Shown here in pieces: positions 13,693-16,945 of a stretch of 16,945 bases of DNA (position 1 is the first letter of the stretch; each line of letters begins with the position of its first letter). The stretch comes from CAZGQY01 sp964528035. GTDB taxonomy: Bacteria; Pseudomonadota; Gammaproteobacteria; Methylococcales; UBA1147. A program made the translations under genes and the position numbers. The notes under the pieces were generated by a model, which was not told the origin of the DNA, did not search any database, and saw only the letters and a program-made list of their open reading frames with translations. The stretch is taken from the NCBI GenBank assembly GCA_964528035.1, contig CAZGQY010000086.1, positions 1-16,945 on the forward strand. Direction: 5' to 3'.

Positions 13693-15090
13693 TTATTTTG
13701 TTAGTAGCTGGCTTAAAAGGTTCGCTTTAGGCTGAGTTTGAGTTGAGGCATACAACGACCTGGCTCCAAAGCGCATTTGATGGGGACGGCCTAACTTTTC
13801 CTTGATAAAGTCGATGGCGAATTTTTCGGATAATTGGGCACCGTCCCACTCATAACTTTTGAGATATTGATCATTATCTGCACCTTTTTTATCCCAATTT
13901 GCCAGCAATGAGGAGGTATAATACAAACGCTTACCGTCCCAACTGGAGGAAACCATATTGATCTGGGCACCGATTTTCTTTTCATAGATCTGTTTTGGTT
14001 TGAATGGATCGGAAATATCAAAGCCACGTGTCATACCGTCCATGAATGTATTGACCCACAGCATGTTGTCATCACTCTGGATTGAAATATCAACGGGAAG
14101 GGGAATTTTTGAAGGATCACCAATGTCGGCTACTTCACGTGCTTTCCATTCGCCTTTGTCGTCCTCATGGATGAGCCAGATTTTCGAAGTTAGAGCTGTG
14201 CTGGTAAAACAGTAGTTATGATTGGGGTCCCAGGCACAGCGGATTTCCAGTGGTGCTCCCGGAACATCAAATACTTTTTTGGGTTGTCGAGTATGCAAGT
14301 TCCATAACACGACAGTATTACCAAAGCGTTTCATGGCTTCAGAGTCCTTGAGCATTTTACCGAAATCCATCATATAGTTTGACCAGCCGGTGAAGGAAGA
14401 GGTTAGCATGACATTGCGACGCGGTAGCACTCGTACATCATAGCCATATCCATCGGCGAACTGTCCGGTTTTGACTGCACCATTCAATTGGCTGTCCGTT
14501 GGCATCCAGTGAGTGGAAATATATTCTCCCTCATTGGTGTATTCAACCAATGCGGTGCGTCCACCGTGATCTTTGTTGTTGGACAGGCCGGTTATCATCA
14601 TGCGCCCAGGCAAGGCATAGGTCGTGTGCGGACCGACAACACCGCCACTTTTGGCGACAAAGGAAGTAATGGTTTTATGTAATGTTGGTTTGGCTGGATC
14701 GCTGTGTACATCAAAAATAAAAATTTTGTTGGTGTCCAGTCCTGCAGCCCACAGATATTTACGATCGTCAGTAAATCCTGAATGGTGTCCTTCATTGCGT
14801 CCTCCAACCGACAGGCTGTTTATGACTTTGCCATAAGATTCTGAGCCTGGGTTAACATCGACTGTGACCAATTTGTCCTGTTCGTCACCAAGGCCTTCCA
14901 TCCCGAGAGTCCACACATAGACAAAGTCTTCCTGACCGACGATTTTAGCCATGTAGGGTGACATACAGGTTTCATCGGCCTGTGCTTGCATTGCACTAAG
15001 GCCGATTAAAGCAACCGTAATCAGTGAAACAACTCCGGCTCGTAACCAACTGGCAGCGGTTACGGAAATACTCAGGGTAAATACATTCAT
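13693..15090 (-). CDS. mtoX: Periplasmic SBP56-family protein, probable methanethiol oxidase
   Basis: The 465-residue protein belongs to the selenium-binding protein 56 family. Recognisable blocks are an exported N-terminus cleaved near residue 38 (AQA-DE), Cys42 in ETCMSPYM, LVTVDVNPGSESYGKVI, HHSG at 102-105, GPHTTYALPG near 153-162, PLEIRCAW, and LPVDISIQSDD followed by the DISDPFKPKQ segment. The bacterial members characterised as methanethiol oxidase are copper-dependent periplasmic enzymes that convert methanethiol to formaldehyde, sulfide and hydrogen peroxide. The ATG at 15090 has GAGG 8 bases upstream. An in-frame TTG at 15126 would overlap the ferredoxin gene. It lies 25 bases after that gene and upstream of the SCO-MauG fusion. 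The family is firm. The substrate is inferred from context, since other SBP56 proteins exist whose activity is unknown. Confidence 0.85.
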   Translation of the reverse strand: MNVFTLSISVTAASWLRAGVVSLITVALIGLSAMQAQADETCMSPYMAKIVGQEDFVYVWTLGMEGLGDEQDKLVTVDVNPGSESYGKVINSLSVGGRNEGHHSGFTDDRKYLWAAGLDTNKIFIFDVHSDPAKPTLHKTITSFVAKSGGVVGPHTTYALPGRMMITGLSNNKDHGGRTALVEYTNEGEYISTHWMPTDSQLNGAVKTGQFADGYGYDVRVLPRRNVMLTSSFTGWSNYMMDFGKMLKDSEAMKRFGNTVVLWNLHTRQPKKVFDVPGAPLEIRCAWDPNHNYCFTSTALTSKIWLIHEDDKGEWKAREVADIGDPSKIPLPVDISIQSDDNMLWVNTFMDGMTRGFDISDPFKPKQIYEKKIGAQINMVSSSWDGKRLYYTSSLLANWDKKGADNDQYLKSYEWDGAQLSEKFAIDFIKEKLGRPHQMRFGARSLYASTQTQPKANLLSQLLTK

Positions 15091-15115
15091 TTTAATAACC
15101 TCATTGTCTGTTATA

Positions 15116-15295
15116 TTAGTCTTCAATTTTTAGGGCAGCCGATGGGCATTGCTCAACCACCTTGGCAATTTGATTTTCTGTTGCTCCCTCTATGTCAATC
15201 ACAAACTCCTCGTTTTCAATTTTAAAGACGCTGGGCAGTGTTTTCACACATATACCTGAATGAATACAAGCGTCTTGATCCCAAGATACGTTCAT
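15116..15295 (-). CDS. Small Fer4_19-type ferredoxin-like protein
   Basis: The 59-residue product has Cys10-IHSGI-Cys16 and a late Cys50-Pro, the pattern of the Fer4_19/YjdI single-cluster family. The position where a classical ferredoxin has its second Cys is Ser13, so the cluster would have only three Cys ligands. This resembles three-Cys ferredoxins that carry a 3Fe-4S cluster or a 4Fe-4S cluster with a non-Cys ligand. It has no signal peptide and should be cytoplasmic, unlike its exported neighbour. GAGGA lies about 7 bases before the ATG at 15295; a GTG at 15313 is also in frame. It sits 63 bases after the DUF4242 gene and 25 bases before mtoX, so co-transcription is likely. Its redox partner is unknown. 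Confidence 0.82.
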   Translation of the reverse strand: MNVSWDQDACIHSGICVKTLPSVFKIENEEFVIDIEGATENQIAKVVEQCPSAALKIED

Positions 15296-15358
15296 AGATT
15301 TTTCCTCTTTCACAATGGTTGCATTGTTGCAGAATGAATCGATCGATATTCAATTCGT

Positions 15359-15631
15359 TCATTCTGCGGTTGCTGGGTCAATAATTGTTTTAATTTGGGC
15401 GATGCGATTGGCTGGAAACTGGCCCTGTGCGGCGTGTTGGCGAATAGTCTTTTCATCGGGTGCGATATAAACACAATAAATTTTATCGTCTGTGACAAAG
15501 CTTTCAAGCCACTGAATTACAGGCCCCATACTTTTTAGTACCGAGCAAGATTTTTGTGAGATGCCTTGTAGTTCATTAGAGGAAAGTTGCCCTGCGTTAG
15601 GAATTTCCCGTTCAATTAAATATTTCGGCAT
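15359..15631 (-). CDS. DUF4242 family protein
   Basis: The 90-residue product has the full DUF4242 pattern: MPKYLIEREIPNAG, LQGISQKSC, IQWLESFVTDDKIYCVYIAPDE, then the HAAQGQFPANRI helix and IIDP at the end. DUF4242 proteins are small ferredoxin-like-fold proteins, some annotated as nickel-binding; no reaction is established. The ATG at 15631 is well supported by GGAGG six bases upstream, whereas the longer in-frame start at 15643 is not. It is the first gene after tetR and probably the first gene of the oxidase transcript. Within the protein, Cys33 and Cys56 could be metal ligands or reactive thiols; this is speculation. Confidence 0.85.
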   Translation of the reverse strand: MPKYLIEREIPNAGQLSSNELQGISQKSCSVLKSMGPVIQWLESFVTDDKIYCVYIAPDEKTIRQHAAQGQFPANRIAQIKTIIDPATAE

Positions 15632-15666
15632 AGTGCCCTCCAATAAATGTTGTAAGGTAAAAAAAT

Positions 15667-15678
15667 ATGACCAGTCGT
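15667..15678. promoter_or_regulatory. Second TetR operator, before the DUF4242-ferredoxin-mtoX genes
   Basis: ATGACCAGTCGT matches the perfect palindrome at 16306-16317 (ACGACCGGTCGT) at 10 of 12 positions. It sits in the short gap between tetR and the DUF4242 gene, with TATTTT just downstream on the minus strand as a possible -10; no good -35 is visible. The match suggests that the TetR protein also controls the oxidase genes directly. Confidence 0.55.
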
Positions 15679-15697
15679 TTTTTTAAAAAGTAAAAAA

Positions 15698-16294
15698 TTA
15701 GGCTTTAAAATAGCCGTCTAACAAACTATCGTAACAACATCGCAGCGGCGCCACCGACTTTTCAATCTTCATTCGTAATAACACTCCTTGCCAGGTGTCC
15801 ACCAATAAATCAGCCATCGTTTCCGCTGACAAATCTGTTCTTACCTGGCCTTCTTTTTGGGCTCTGCTCAGACCGTTTTTAAGTAAATCCCGATAACGAG
15901 TTACTGCTTTTTGCAGGGAGAAGCGGCAAGTTTCGCTATTATTTCCCAATTCGCCCATTAGATTTCCGAGTAAGCAACCACCTTTGAAATGGTTATTCTC
16001 CAGTTCTGTAATTAACTCGTTAAAATAAATCTTGAGAGCAGTCAGTCCATCGTTATTCGGATCGAGTAAATACTTTTCCAGTTGATTTATGAAAGGTTCT
16101 ATGTAATGTTGAATCACCTCCGCGCAATAGGCTTCTTTGCTCTCAAAATAATTGTAAAATGACCCTTTGGGCATCTGAACTGCGTCAAGAATTTCCTGTA
16201 GCCCCGTTCCGTGATAACCCTGGTTCATCAGCATATTCACACCCTGATCGAGTAACTTTTCTCGATTAACCTGTTTTTTCATTACTCTGACCAT
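15698..16294 (-). CDS. TetR/AcrR-family transcriptional regulator
   Basis: The N-terminal DNA-binding part reads LLDQGVNMLMNQGYHGTGLQ, then ILDAVQMPKGSFYNYFESKEAY, a textbook TetR helix-turn-helix at about residues 30-52. The remaining 140 residues are the helical ligand-binding part, with GGCLLGNLMGEL (Cys at about 106) recalling NemR/AcuR-type members that sense reactive electrophiles or small metabolites. It lies directly upstream of the DUF4242, ferredoxin and mtoX genes on the same strand, with operator-like palindromes before itself and before them. The inducer is unknown; methanethiol, formaldehyde or a related compound would fit the context. The predicted transcript start falls at the first ATG (16294), so it may be leaderless, or the ATG at 16282 may be used. 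Confidence 0.9.
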   Translation of the reverse strand: MVRVMKKQVNREKLLDQGVNMLMNQGYHGTGLQEILDAVQMPKGSFYNYFESKEAYCAEVIQHYIEPFINQLEKYLLDPNNDGLTALKIYFNELITELENNHFKGGCLLGNLMGELGNNSETCRFSLQKAVTRYRDLLKNGLSRAQKEGQVRTDLSAETMADLLVDTWQGVLLRMKIEKSVAPLRCCYDSLLDGYFKA

Positions 16295-16300
16295 AGTATT

Positions 16301-16329
16301 AATTTACGACCGGTCGTCTTATTTGTCAA
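16301..16329 (-). promoter_or_regulatory. Promoter of tetR
   Basis: On the minus strand a perfect -35 TTGACA (16324-16329) is followed after 17 bases by TAAATT (16301-16306), with transcription expected near 16294. The palindromic operator lies in the spacer and touches the -10 box, the classical layout for self-repression. Confidence 0.6.
16306..16317. promoter_or_regulatory. TetR operator ACGACCGGTCGT
   Basis: A perfect 12-bp palindrome centred on GACCGGTC, within the tetR promoter spacer. The GACCGGTC core resembles boxes described for TetR members such as NemR. A 10/12 copy precedes the DUF4242 gene. Confidence 0.7.
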
Positions 16330-16897
16330 TAAAATTTACAAAAATAATTGGTTACAGCCTGTTTTTTGTCAACTGCCTGTAGTCAGGATTTGATAGAAGC
16401 CAGTTTGTTTAGTCGATTAAATTCTAGTTAATAAATATTAGGTAAGATTTTGATATTTTGGGGAAATTATTAATTTAGTCTAATCTGATCGGGTCGATAG
16501 AGATGCGCTAAAATGTGTTGGTTAGGATAAACTCATTAAATTCCTAATGGTCAATATTTCCAAAAAATACTTTATTTAGGGGTGACTCAGTGGAGTAATT
16601 GAAATTTTAAAAAATTTTCTCTCTGTTGGTGGCTGTCAAAAAACCGAATATTATCAATCATTAGCATGAGCTTTAGATCATATGCTCAGATTTTTGGGTA
16701 ATAAAACTTACATTTTCTAGAAGGTATTTTTTTACTGTTGAAATTGTTTACAAAATTTTGAATGGCTAATTAATTAATCCATATATAACAATAAAATGGG
16801 AATCCTGGCATGATATATGCTATATAGACCATATAATAATAATCGGTGTTTTTAATTTACGCACCGTGCCATTGATTTTAGATTTTTGGGGAAAAGT
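16330..16897. other. AT-rich gene-free region between tetR and the edge gene
   Basis: Roughly 570 bases, strongly AT-rich, with no reading frame of note. Apart from the promoter candidate at 16806-16821, I see runs such as CTAATTAATTAATC (near 16767-16780) that could bend DNA or bind IHF, and a perfect TATAAT at 16832-16837 with no acceptable -35 partner. The length suggests several regulators act on the gene starting at 16898. Confidence 0.4.
16806..16821 (+). promoter_or_regulatory. Sigma-54-like promoter
   Basis: TGGCATGATATATGCT has the invariant GG-N10-GC spacing and differs from the -24/-12 consensus at two positions. It lies 77 bases before the ATG at 16898. No activator gene is in view, and an AT-rich region raises the chance of accidental matches. 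Confidence 0.35.
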
Positions 16898-16945
16898 ATG
16901 CGAATTTTACAACAAAGTTTTGTTGTAGTGATGATGTATTTGATG
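16898..16945 (+). CDS. Start of an unidentified gene, cut by the window edge
   Basis: An ATG preceded by GGGGA at 6-base spacing opens a frame of 16 codons to the window end: MRILQQSFVVVMMYLM. The hydrophobic run after a positively charged start is typical of a signal peptide or first membrane helix, so the product is probably exported or in the membrane. Nothing more can be inferred from 16 residues. Confidence 0.6.
   Translation, partial: MRILQQSFVVVMMYLM

Overview
The window looks like chromosome of a gammaproteobacterium of moderate GC. The evidence is the LptM/LysA pair, the GcvR-type ACT protein followed by a BCP peroxiredoxin, a DUF2782 protein, a PqiA-like membrane protein and a PIN-PhoH protein, all in gammaproteobacterial arrangements. 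I cannot name the genus from sequence alone. No rRNA, CRISPR array, integrase or transposase gene was seen.

Layout. Bases 1-2250 hold the end of a DUF2782 gene, a DUF1499 exported protein, a fructosamine-kinase-like gene on the minus strand, and lptM. lysA follows lptM after 4 bases, with no dapF behind it. A minus-strand tRNA-Gly(CCC) with its own promoter comes next. Bases 3601-4176 hold no gene, but they contain a 331-bp element-like block with 13-bp terminal inverted repeats, a GAT flanking duplication and a multi-hairpin repeat. At 4177 is a glutaredoxin with an extra N-terminal domain. Then comes a type II toxin-antitoxin operon (ParD-like antitoxin plus zeta-type kinase) with a good sigma-70 promoter and two matching 15-bp operators. 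Bases 6428-11368 are housekeeping-like: a PqiA-like protein converging on a D,D-carboxypeptidase, then gcvR, bcp and a PIN-PhoH ATPase.

The most interesting region is 11413-16317, all on the minus strand. In transcription order it encodes a TetR regulator, a DUF4242 protein, a small Fer4_19-type ferredoxin, a periplasmic SBP56/methanethiol oxidase-type protein (mtoX), and a 638-residue protein that joins a SCO1-like copper-chaperone domain to a di-haem MauG/cytochrome c peroxidase domain. In known mtoX loci the SCO1 and mauG genes are separate neighbours; here they are one polypeptide. The TetR promoter carries a perfect 12-bp palindrome in its spacer. A 10/12 copy of that palindrome lies in the gap between tetR and the DUF4242 gene, so one regulator probably controls both itself and the oxidase genes. 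A second copy of the multi-hairpin repeat sits between mtoX and the fusion gene. The repeat's hairpin stem differs from the first copy by compensating changes.

Bases 16318-16897 are an AT-rich regulatory stretch with a sigma-54-like promoter match. It leads into the first 16 codons of a plus-strand gene that runs off the window.
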